DNA of 64,000 nucleotides from Streptomyces spinoverrucosus (lineage in GTDB: Bacteria; Actinomycetota; Actinomycetes; Streptomycetales; Streptomycetaceae), in contig NZ_JADPZX010000001.1 of NCBI RefSeq assembly GCF_015712165.1, forward strand, positions 6,026,001 through 6,090,000. The letters are read 5' to 3'. Of this stretch, positions 7,167 to 14,222 are shown piece after piece. Both the position numbers and the translations under genes were made by a program. Within the stretch, counting starts at the first letter, position 1, and each line of letters starts with the position of its first letter. The notes below the pieces were generated by a model, which ran no database searches, was not told the DNA's origin, and saw nothing but the letters and a program-made list of their open reading frames with translations.

Positions 7167-7817
7167 TCACTCCTTTCGGATCCGGCCGCGGTCCTGGTTC
7201 AGTTCGATACGGCGGAGCGTGGTCGGCGTGGCGATGGCGGGCAGCAGGCAGTGCCACATGTCGACGACTCGTTCGGGCAGGTCCTCGCGGCCCGTTTCCA
7301 GGTACGCGTGCATCTGGGCCCCGGTGCAGGCGTTGACGATCAGCCGCGCGATGGCGTCCACGTCCGTGGCCGCCCGCAGCTCCCGTTTGCGCTTGGCGGC
7401 GGCCAGTTCGTCCGTCAGTATGCGGGTCCACTGCTGGTGGGAGTTCTCCGCCGACTCCATGAAGAACTCCTGCTCCATCACCAGCCGGGCGCCCGCCGCC
7501 AGGTAGACGTCCTCCAGGACCTGGTACGCCCAGCTCAGCGTGATGTCCACCACGCGTTGCAGGCCGGTCGAGTCGATCGGCGGGGCCACCTGGTCAGGCT
7601 GCTGCTGGACGATCGCCCGGGCGAGCTCCCCCTTGTTCCTGAAGTGGAAGTACATCGCGCCCAGCGTCACCCCCGCCCGGTCGGTGATCTCCGTCAGGGT
7701 GGTGCGGGAGAAGCCCTGCTCGGAGAACACCTCGGCCGCGGCGCGCAGGAGTTCGGCCCGAGTGCGCAGGGCACGCTCCTGAACTGCCGTCGTTCTGCCG
7801 CCTCTTGCACCTGCCAT
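7167..7817 (-). CDS. Gamma-butyrolactone receptor-type TetR repressor (ArpA/ScbR family)
   Basis: 216 residues, the usual receptor length. The DNA-binding domain reads QERALRTRAELLRAAAEVF, then GFSRTTLTEITDRAG and GAMYFHFRNKGELARAIV. The C-terminal part keeps a Trp in WHCLLP, and the LSWAYQVLEDVYLAAGARLVMEQ stretch is typical of receptors. The ATG at 7817 has a GAGGGA site; the reading frame stays open upstream, but that part is the operator region. It is divergent from the afsA-like gene with a palindromic operator between them. The classical arrangement predicts that the receptor represses both genes until the AfsA product binds. Which butyrolactone, butenolide or furan it senses cannot be told. 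Confidence 0.88.
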   Translation of the reverse strand: MAGARGGRTTAVQERALRTRAELLRAAAEVFSEQGFSRTTLTEITDRAGVTLGAMYFHFRNKGELARAIVQQQPDQVAPPIDSTGLQRVVDITLSWAYQVLEDVYLAAGARLVMEQEFFMESAENSHQQWTRILTDELAAAKRKRELRAATDVDAIARLIVNACTGAQMHAYLETGREDLPERVVDMWHCLLPAIATPTTLRRIELNQDRGRIRKE

Positions 7818-7845
7818 GCGGTCCCTCGGTTCTTGCTCGACAGAA

Positions 7846-7871
7846 AACATAATCGTACCTACGTTTATGTT
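7846..7871. promoter_or_regulatory. Autoregulatory element (ARE)-like operator
   Basis: A 26-base imperfect palindrome lies between the receptor and afsA-like genes. The arms are AACATAA and TTATGTT with further matches inside (TCGTA / TACGT type), so 22 of 26 positions are symmetric. Size, AT-rich arms and position match operators bound by ArpA-type receptors. It is 29 bases upstream of the receptor start codon and 56 upstream of the afsA-like start, so one bound dimer pair could silence both promoters. Confidence 0.75.
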
Positions 7872-7926
7872 GAAGTGTTTCCAGGAGGAGACGCGACGCG
7901 AACGATGATGTTCCGGGAAGGATGTC

Positions 7927-8874
7927 ATGGCCGTCGACTCTGGGGCCCCGTTACCCGGCCTGGGTCAGTACGTGGGCAAGACCGACCCCGACGAAGTGCT
8001 CGTCACCAGGTGGTCGCCGCATCACGACGGGGCGCACCTGGTCATCGCGCGCTGGCCCCGCGTGCACCGCTTCTACACCCCCACGCCCGCCGCGCACGGA
8101 CCCCACCTGTTCACCGAAAGCGTCCGCCAGGCGCTGGCGCTGCTGGCCCGCGCCGCCTTCGGCGTCCCGATGTCCCACCGGCTGAGCTGGGAGACCTATG
8201 TCTCCACCGTGTCGCCGCACACCCTGCGCACCCGCCCGGACGCCACGACCGTGGAACTCGTCGTCGTCCATGACACCCCCGTCCGGCGAAGGCTGGGCAC
8301 GGTGCACCTGAGCGCCTCGATCACCGCCGTGCGCGGGGAGGTCCGGCTGGGCACCGCCCGGGTGCGCTACACCGCTTTCCCCCCGAAGCTCTACGACCGC
8401 CTGCGCGGCCGGTACGCCGACGCCAAGGAGGCCTGCGCCCGGGCCTTGCCCGCTCCACCTCCCCTGCCGTGCGCGCTCGTCGGGCGCTCGCGGCCCGGCG
8501 ATGTCGTCCTCGCCGCCGCGGACGCGCCACGAACCTGGCTGGTGAGGGCCGACACCAGCCATCCCGTGCTCTTCGACCACCCGCACGACCACGTACCCGG
8601 CATGCTGCTGCTGGAGGCGTGCACACAGGCCGCCGTGGCCGACGCGCATCCGTGGCGATCGACCCCGGTCGGCTTCGAGACCACCTTCTCCCGCTACGTC
8701 GAACTCGACCAACCCTGCCGGATCACGGCCGAGGACCTGGCTCCGGCCAGGCCGGGCCAACGCCGTGTCCGCCTCACCGGCAGGCAGGCCGGACAGGAGT
8801 CCTTCTCCGCCGTCGTCACCGGACAGGTCACCGACCCCGTCGCCGCATCGCGCTTCGCGCCCGCCTGGGCCTGA
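7927..8874 (+). CDS. AfsA-family signalling-molecule synthase with a TTA codon at position 9
   Basis: AfsA/ScbA proteins condense a beta-ketoacyl chain with a glycerol-derived unit to start gamma-butyrolactone synthesis. This 315-residue protein shows the two tandem hotdog repeats of the family: FTESVRQALALLARAAFGVP in the first and DHPHDHVPGMLLLEACTQAA, followed by a second barrel, in the C-terminal half. The GGAAGGA site five bases before the ATG fixes the start. It is divergent from the ArpA-like receptor with an operator between. Codon 9 (7951-7953) is TTA, so translation should depend on the bldA tRNA. It is probably the source of the signal controlling the adjacent hydrazine-type genes. 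Confidence 0.9.
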   Translation: MAVDSGAPLPGLGQYVGKTDPDEVLVTRWSPHHDGAHLVIARWPRVHRFYTPTPAAHGPHLFTESVRQALALLARAAFGVPMSHRLSWETYVSTVSPHTLRTRPDATTVELVVVHDTPVRRRLGTVHLSASITAVRGEVRLGTARVRYTAFPPKLYDRLRGRYADAKEACARALPAPPPLPCALVGRSRPGDVVLAAADAPRTWLVRADTSHPVLFDHPHDHVPGMLLLEACTQAAVADAHPWRSTPVGFETTFSRYVELDQPCRITAEDLAPARPGQRRVRLTGRQAGQESFSAVVTGQVTDPVAASRFAPAWA

Positions 8875-8961
8875 TGCGTCGCGTCACCCACGAGAGTGGT
8901 CGTCCCGCGCACACCCCTCAGTCCGCGCATGTCCGTGCGTTGCCCTGACGATGATGCGGGC

Positions 8962-10572
8962 GTGACTGCTCCGATCCCTCGCTCCCTGCCCCGGTCCAGC
9001 AGCCTCGCGGTGGCCGGACTGGGCGCTCTGGCACTGCTGACGTCGTCCGCACTGCTCACCCCCGGACCTGCCCGAGCGGCGTCTCCACCACGGCCGGTGA
9101 CCGCGGGGGAGAGGGGTACGGCCGCCTACCTGGACGCCGTCCGACACGAACCCCGCCTGCTCAGTGACTTCTTCCGCCACCTGCCCAAGGGGGCGGACCT
9201 GCACAACCACCTCTCCGGCGCGGTCGCGACGGAGTACCTGATCGAGCTGGCCGCGGACGACGGGTTGTGCGTCGAGACCGCGACGCTGACCGCCGTCGCC
9301 CCGCCCTGCGGGGCCGGGACGCGGCCCGCCGCCGACGCCCGTACCGACCGCGCCTTCCACGACACGATCCTGCGCGCCTGGTCCATGCAGGACTTCCCGC
9401 CGGACCAGAACGGCCACGACCACTTCTTCGCCACCTTCGGCAAGTTCGCGGCGGTGAGCGAGCGGCACCGCGGCAAGCTGCTCGCCGAGGTCGGCGACGA
9501 CGTGGCCACCCAGAACCAGTTCTATCTGGAGACCATGGTCACCCCGGCCTCGGCCGGCGCGGAGAGGCTCGCCGCCGAGGTCGGCTGGGACAGCGACCTC
9601 GCGAAGCTGCACGGCAAGCTGACGGCCGGGGGAAAGCTGGACAGGCTGGTGGCCGAGGCCCGCGAGGAGGCGGACGACGCCGACGCCGAGTTCCGCACGG
9701 CCGCCCGCTGCGACACCGCTCACCCGCGCCCCGCGTGCGAGCTGCCCGTCCGCTTCATCTCCCACGTCTCGCGCGGCAGTTCACCGGAGCGGGTCTTCAC
9801 ACAGATCGCCCTCGGCATGCGCCTGGCCGAAAGCGACCCCCGGTTCCTCGCGGTCAACCTCGTCCAGCCCGAGGACGGCGAGATCGCCCTGCGCGACTAC
9901 CGCCTGCACCTGCGCATGCTGAACCACCTGCGCGGCGTCTACCCCCGCGCGCACCTCACCCTGCACGCGGGTGAACTGTGGCCCGGTCTGGTCAAGCCCG
10001 AGCACCTGAAGTTCCACGTCGATCAGGCCGTCGACGTCGCCGGTGCCGAGCGCATCGGCCACGGTGTCGACCTGGTCCACGAGGACGACTGGCAGCGCAC
10101 CGCCCGCACCATGGCCGACCGTGAGATCGCCGTCGAGGTGCCCTTCACCAGCAACGCCCAGATCCTCGGCGTACGCGGCGACGACCACCCCTTCACCACC
10201 TACCGCCGCTACGGCGTACCGGTCGTGCTGTCCACCGACGACCCCGGTGTCAGCCGCACCGACATCAGCCGCGAGTACCAGTACGCCGCCGAGACCTACG
10301 ACCTGTCGTACCCGGACCTGAAGGACCTGGCCCGGGCCTCCCTGGAGTACGCCTTCCTGCCGGGCGGCAGCCTGTGGCACGGCAACCCGACCCGGCACGG
10401 CTACCACCTCGCGGCCGCCTGCCGGGGCGAACGGCCCGGCCTCGCCGCTCCCCGTCCGCAGTGCCGCCGTCTGCTGGACGCCAGTCCCAGGGCCGCGGTC
10501 CAGTGGCGGCAGGAGGTCGCCTTCCACACCTTCGAGCGGGCCTTCGGCAGCACGATGAGGAACGAAGTGTGA
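8962..10572 (+). CDS. Secreted adenosine deaminase-like (ADGF-type) amidohydrolase
   Basis: About 536 residues with an N-terminal signal peptide: an arginine-containing n-region, a hydrophobic LAVAGLGALALLTSSALL stretch and ARA-type cleavage near residue 40. The metal site of adenosine deaminases is visible: ADLHNHLSG (HxH), LHAGE with the catalytic Glu, GHGVDL, and STDDPGV with metal-binding Asp. Large extracellular adenosine deaminases of this kind turn adenosine into inosine outside the cell. The GTG at 8962 is chosen because it places a good signal peptide at the N-terminus; GTG 8896 and ATG 8929 are in-frame alternatives and the ribosome site is weak. It follows the afsA-like gene by 87 bases on the same strand. 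A link to the signalling locus is unproven. Confidence 0.85.
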   Translation: MTAPIPRSLPRSSSLAVAGLGALALLTSSALLTPGPARAASPPRPVTAGERGTAAYLDAVRHEPRLLSDFFRHLPKGADLHNHLSGAVATEYLIELAADDGLCVETATLTAVAPPCGAGTRPAADARTDRAFHDTILRAWSMQDFPPDQNGHDHFFATFGKFAAVSERHRGKLLAEVGDDVATQNQFYLETMVTPASAGAERLAAEVGWDSDLAKLHGKLTAGGKLDRLVAEAREEADDADAEFRTAARCDTAHPRPACELPVRFISHVSRGSSPERVFTQIALGMRLAESDPRFLAVNLVQPEDGEIALRDYRLHLRMLNHLRGVYPRAHLTLHAGELWPGLVKPEHLKFHVDQAVDVAGAERIGHGVDLVHEDDWQRTARTMADREIAVEVPFTSNAQILGVRGDDHPFTTYRRYGVPVVLSTDDPGVSRTDISREYQYAAETYDLSYPDLKDLARASLEYAFLPGGSLWHGNPTRHGYHLAAACRGERPGLAAPRPQCRRLLDASPRAAVQWRQEVAFHTFERAFGSTMRNEV

Positions 10573-10581
10573 GCCGCCCTC

Positions 10582-10932
10582 TCACCGTCCCCGCCGTGCG
10601 AGCGCCCGGCGCAGCGCCACGCGTACCTCCTCCGGCGGGGGCGGGCCGTCGGTCTCCGCGCCGGAGGTGATGGCCGCGGCCACCGTGTGGAGCTTGGTGT
10701 TGGAGAGCTGGGAGGCCTCCCGGAGGATGTGCCAGGCCTCGTCGGAGGTGCAGGCGTGGGTGGCCATCAGGATGCCGCGGGCCTGGTCGATCACGGGACG
10801 GGAGGCGATGGCCCGGCGCAGGTGCTCGATCTCCTCGCACAGCTCGTGGAACTGTTCGGCCCGTTCCAGGGCCGAGGGGAGCGGGGCGGAGGGGGTCGGG
10901 TCTCCGGGGCGCAGGGGTTCGGTGGTGTCCAA
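10582..10932 (-). CDS. ANTAR-domain protein, probably frameshifted at its N-terminus
   Basis: The 116-residue open frame contains an ANTAR RNA-binding domain (about residues 40-90: AIASRPVIDQARGILMA, then DEAWHILREASQLSNTKLHTVA). ANTAR proteins act as antiterminators by binding paired hairpins in mRNA. In this frame the only start is a poor TTG at 10932. A better start, ATG at 11009-11011 with a GGGGGG site upstream, lies in another frame. Removing one base in the gcggcgcggg stretch (10951-10960) joins the two into one smooth protein beginning MTSDNVTLGGTTLLPELP and continuing ILELIGLDTTEPL. The gene is therefore either broken or carries a sequencing error. It is divergent from a STAS-domain gene. 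Confidence 0.75.
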   Translation of the reverse strand: MDTTEPLRPGDPTPSAPLPSALERAEQFHELCEEIEHLRRAIASRPVIDQARGILMATHACTSDEAWHILREASQLSNTKLHTVAAAITSGAETDGPPPPEEVRVALRRALARRGR

Positions 10933-11153
10933 GCCGATCAGCTCCAGGATGCGGCGCGGGCAGTTCGGGCAAGAGGGTGGTGCCGCCGAGGGTCACGTTG
11001 TCCGATGTCATGGTGGAGCCCCCCGTCGCCCCGATGCTGACCGTGCGCCTTCCCGACGTGCGGCGCCCTACACCCCGCCGACCGACCCGGCTCGGGATTG
11101 ACCGGATCCCTTCGGGGTACGAGCGCTCTGTCCAGGAGTGTGGGGAGACAGCT

Positions 11154-11507
11154 GTGTCCGTCCAGTACCGGGTTCCGTCCGGGTCCGGAGGCACTGCGGC
11201 GCGATTGACCGTCGCGCCGCTGGCCGAGCGGTTCGGCGTACGGGCGGTCGGAGAGGTGGGGCTGACCACACGCGGGATCTGGGAACGCGCACTGGAGGAG
11301 GTCGTGCGGGACGGCACGGACGTGTGTCATCTGGAGCTTTCCGCCGTGACGTTCGTGGACGTCGCGGGCGCCGGAGTGCTGGTGGACGCCGCGCGACGGC
11401 TGCCCGTCGGCCGACGGCTCGTGTTGCACCGGCCGCCGCCCGCGCTGCGCCGGACACTGGAGTTGTTCTGGCCGGATCTGTCGGCGATCGAGGTGTCGAT
11501 GTCATGA
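11154..11507 (+). CDS. STAS-domain protein (anti-sigma factor antagonist type)
   Basis: 117 residues with a STAS fold: FGVRAVGEVGLTTRGIWERALEEV, then a FVDVAGAGVLVDAARRL segment matching the DSAGLGVLV phosphorylation loop, although the usual Ser is replaced by Val in the VDVAG core. The GTG at 11154 has a GGGGAGA site six bases before it. The stop overlaps the ATG of the next gene (11504-11507), so it is co-translated with a MEDS/ATPase protein. By analogy with SpoIIAA/RsbV systems it would bind an anti-sigma kinase. The missing phospho-serine suggests a switch that is not controlled in the standard way, or a different role. Confidence 0.78.
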   Translation: MSVQYRVPSGSGGTAARLTVAPLAERFGVRAVGEVGLTTRGIWERALEEVVRDGTDVCHLELSAVTFVDVAGAGVLVDAARRLPVGRRLVLHRPPPALRRTLELFWPDLSAIEVSMS

Positions 11508-12421
11508 CTGCGTCCTTCGTGCACCCGGCGCTGTTCTACGCCGACGAGCAGGAGTACCTCGACGGCACCCTCCCCTTCGTGCGGGACGGCCTCGCCGCCG
11601 GGGAGCCGGTGGCGGTGGCCGTGCCCGGCAAGAACCTGGCGCTGATCCGGGACGGGCTCGGCGACATCGCCGACGCGGTGCGGCTGCTGGACATGCGCGA
11701 GGCCGGACGCAACCCCGGCCGGATCATCCCCGGAGTGCTACGCGCGTTCGCCGACGCCCAGCCGGCCGGCCGCCGGGTGCGCATCATCGGCGAGCCGATC
11801 TGGGCCGGCCGCAGCCCCACCGAGTACCCGGCCTGCGCCCAGCACGAGGCCCTGATCAACGCGGCGTTCGCGGGCCGCCGGGTGACGATCCTGTGCCCGT
11901 ACGACGTCCGGGCCCTGGACGAGGAGGTGCTCACCGACGCCCGCGCCACCCACCCCACGGTCATCTCCTCGGGCCGGGAGCAGGACAGTTCCGGGTACGA
12001 CTGGGAAGGCGTCGTCAGCCGCTACAACCAGCCCCTGCCCGCCGTACCGGACGCGCTGTCCTTCGCCTTCGTCGCGGCCACGCTGCCGACGGCCCGGCAC
12101 ACCGCCACCCGGGAGGCGGCCCGGTTCGGGCTGGCCGGTACGCGGCTGGAGGACCTGGCGCTGGTCACCGCCGAGCTGACCACCAACAGCGTGGTGCACG
12201 GCGGCGGTTCGGGCGTGCTGCGGGTGTGGACCGAGGACGGGTACGTGGTGTGCGAGGTGCGCGACCCGGGCCGGCTGACGGACCCGCTGGCGGGCCGCCG
12301 CCCGGCCGCCCGGGACCAGCGCGGGGGCCGGGGGCTGCTGCTGGTGAACCTGGTGGCCGATCTCGTACGGGTGCACACGGGCGAGGACGGGACGACGGTC
12401 CGCTGCTGGTTCGCCCGCTGA
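11504..12421 (+). CDS. MEDS-domain and HATPase_c anti-sigma-like kinase
   Basis: 305 residues. Residues 1-180 form a MEDS (methanogen/methylotroph DcmR sensory) domain, starting SFVHPALFYADEQEYLDGTLPFV and including a RIIGEPIWAGRS segment. The C-terminal part is a GHKL ATPase with N-box ELTTNSVVHGG and G-box GGRGLLLVNL, as in RsbW-like anti-sigma serine kinases. The ATG overlaps the STAS gene stop by four bases. The pair plausibly forms a partner-switching module sensing an unknown small molecule through MEDS. The end of the gene faces the MreB-like gene, with a GC-rich hairpin between. Confidence 0.85.
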   Translation: MTASFVHPALFYADEQEYLDGTLPFVRDGLAAGEPVAVAVPGKNLALIRDGLGDIADAVRLLDMREAGRNPGRIIPGVLRAFADAQPAGRRVRIIGEPIWAGRSPTEYPACAQHEALINAAFAGRRVTILCPYDVRALDEEVLTDARATHPTVISSGREQDSSGYDWEGVVSRYNQPLPAVPDALSFAFVAATLPTARHTATREAARFGLAGTRLEDLALVTAELTTNSVVHGGGSGVLRVWTEDGYVVCEVRDPGRLTDPLAGRRPAARDQRGGRGLLLVNLVADLVRVHTGEDGTTVRCWFAR

Positions 12422-12454
12422 GCCGCCCCGGCCACCGGGCGCCCACGGGGCGGC
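12422..12454. terminator. GC-rich hairpin between convergent genes
   Basis: GCCGCCCC (12422-12429) pairs with GGGGCGGC (12447-12454) across a 17-base loop, immediately after the stop of the MEDS-ATPase gene. The MreB-like gene ends at 12476 from the other side. There is no T-tract, which is common for Streptomyces terminators, so the call rests on position and stem only. Confidence 0.5.
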
Positions 12455-12475
12455 TGCCGGGGCCGGCCGGTGCTC

Positions 12476-13513
12476 TCAGGGGGTCAGCCGGTCCAGTTCC
12501 AGCGGTGCGACCCGGCCCTCCAGCATGGTGCCGAGGCCCTGCACGGCGCACACGTCGGGCCGCTCGGCGATGTGCACCGGCATGCCGGTGGCCTGGCGCA
12601 GCATCTGGTCGAACCCGGGGAGCAGGGCGCTGCCGCCGACCATCATGATCCCCCGGTCGGCGAGGTCGGCCACCAGGTCCGGCGGGCAGTCCCGCAGCAC
12701 CTTGCCGATACCGTCCAGCACGGCGGTCAGCGGCGTCTGGATGGCGTCCCGCACGGCGGCGGTGTCGACCCGCACGCTGCGGGCGAGGCCGGTGGCGACA
12801 TCCCGCCCGTGGATCTCCGTGGAGGCCGGTCCGTGCGGGGTGAGGCCGTTGCCGGACAGGGCGATCTGCAGCGGCCGTACCGACTGGCTCGGCAGCATCA
12901 GCTCGTGCTCGTGCCGCAGATGCTGCACGATCGCGTGGTCCACGGCCTCACCGCCCACCGGGATCCGCTCGGCGGTCACGATCGAGCCGAGGGAGAGCAC
13001 CGCGACCTGCGTGGCGGCAGCCCCGCACACCAGGACCATGGTCGCCTCGGGCTGCTCCACCGGCAGCCCGCAGCCCACGGCGGCGGCGATGAGCGTGTCG
13101 ACCAGCTCGACCCGCCGGGCACCGAGGCCGACGAGGGTCTCGATGGTCGCGCGCTGGGCGAGGGGGTCGGCGTCGTGCGGCGTACAGGCGGCGGCGCGCA
13201 GCCGCCCCTTGCGCCGCAACGTACGACGCATCTTGTCGCCGAGCAGATGGCGCAGCATCCGCTGGGCCATCTCGATGTCGACCACCGTGCCGCCGGAGAC
13301 CGGCCGGACCACCCGGATGTAGTGCGGAGTGCGTCCCGTCATCTTCTCGGCGAGCTCCCCGACCGCGATCAGCGCCCCGGTACGGGTGTTCACGGCGGCC
13401 GCCGACGGCTGATCCACGACGAGCCCCGCGCCCTTGACGTACACCCGCGTCCGCGCCGCCCCCAGGTCGACGGCGAAATGGCAGCGCCGCAGCTGCTCCA
13501 GACTGGCGGTCAT
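12476..13513 (-). CDS. MreB/Mbl-like actin-family protein
   Basis: 345 residues of actin/Hsp70-type ATPase fold. Visible elements are HFAVDLGAARTRVY (phosphate 1), ATMVLVCGAAATQVAVLSLG (phosphate 2), IPVGGEAVDHAIVQHL as in MreB, and RGIMMVGGSALLPGFDQML (adenosine motif). The ATG at 13513 has a GGGAGGA site. Streptomyces carries a divergent Mbl besides MreB, with a role in spore-wall formation, and this one diverges from canonical MreB in the same way: the first loop has GAARTR rather than GTANTL. It is not followed by mreC or mreD. The reading frame stays open upstream to about 13939, but that part belongs to a decayed gene. Confidence 0.85.
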   Translation of the reverse strand: MTASLEQLRRCHFAVDLGAARTRVYVKGAGLVVDQPSAAAVNTRTGALIAVGELAEKMTGRTPHYIRVVRPVSGGTVVDIEMAQRMLRHLLGDKMRRTLRRKGRLRAAACTPHDADPLAQRATIETLVGLGARRVELVDTLIAAAVGCGLPVEQPEATMVLVCGAAATQVAVLSLGSIVTAERIPVGGEAVDHAIVQHLRHEHELMLPSQSVRPLQIALSGNGLTPHGPASTEIHGRDVATGLARSVRVDTAAVRDAIQTPLTAVLDGIGKVLRDCPPDLVADLADRGIMMVGGSALLPGFDQMLRQATGMPVHIAERPDVCAVQGLGTMLEGRVAPLELDRLTP

Positions 13514-13559
13514 GGCGGATCCTCCCGAGCACATGGACCGAGGTGCCGCCGGGCGGCGG

Positions 13560-14160
13560 GCCCTCTTTGGCATCCTGCGGGCGCCGAGGTCGGGGTCGCC
13601 TTTTGTGGGGGGCCGGGCGGGGTGCGGCTGTATGGGTGGTCTTCCGGAGCGCCGCGCCCGGCAGGCTTGACGTGGCTGCTCAAAGGCGTCTCTGGGCGAT
13701 CTCCACCAGCTCGGCATGCTCCCCACCGTGTACTGGGCGCCGGCGGCCACGAGGCTCGCCCGGGTCCGGTCGTCCGGGGCGTGGCCGATGAAGGTCAGAC
13801 CGATGGTGCGGGCGGCGGCCGGCTCGACGTGCGACGAGCCGATCAGGACGCCGTGCGGTGCCCCGGCGCGCAGCAGGAACTCGGGGTCCGGCAGCAGGTG
13901 GTGGGGGGCGTCGCCGCGGCCGTGGACGCCGCCGCCCACGACGAGCAGTACGTGGGCTTCGCGCGGTCGGGCCTCAGGAACACGCGCGTCGGACCCGTCA
14001 GCGCCTCGTGCGGCTCCGGGGCGACGGCCACCAGGGCGTTCGCGTCGGGGGACGCGAGTTCGGCGCGCAGCCTGTTGTGCATGTCCCGCCCCACGCCCAC
14101 GAACTCGAAGCGCACGCAGATGCGGGTCCGGGCGCTCGTGAGGTCGTGTCGGTCACGCAC
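13560..14160 (-). pseudogene. Frameshifted remnant of an unrecognised gene
   Basis: Two pieces in different minus-strand frames read like one protein. The first runs from a GTG at 14158-14160 to about 13960 and contains RAELASPDANALVAVAPEP. The second runs from about 13960 to about 13600 and contains LLPDPEFLLRAGAPHGVLIG, then RTIGLTFIGHAPDDRTRA and LVAAGAQYTVGSM. The pieces join at the gtactgctcgtcg stretch near 13945-13960. The second frame has no stop before the MreB-like start codon, so the normal end is also lost. I do not recognise the family. A sequencing error is possible, but two defects make decay more likely. Confidence 0.55.
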
Positions 14161-14180
14161 GCCGCGCAGCTCCCACTACG

Positions 14181-14218
14181 GACGGCGCCGCCTCCTGGGT
14201 CGGGAAGGCGGCGCCGTC
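14181..14218 (-). terminator. Strong hairpin terminator after the carboxyltransferase gene
   Basis: GACGGCGCCGCCT (14181-14193) is perfectly complementary to AGGCGGCGCCGTC (14206-14218): a 13-base-pair stem with a 12-base loop. It lies a few bases beyond the stop codon of the minus-strand carboxyltransferase gene and so ends the malonate operon. Confidence 0.8.
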
Positions 14219-14222
14219 GCTC

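Noticed and set aside
12476..13939. A 487-residue MreB-like protein with a long N-terminal extension
   Set aside because: A strong GGGAGGA site and canonical actin-family start occur at 13513. The extension reads as part of a different, decayed gene.
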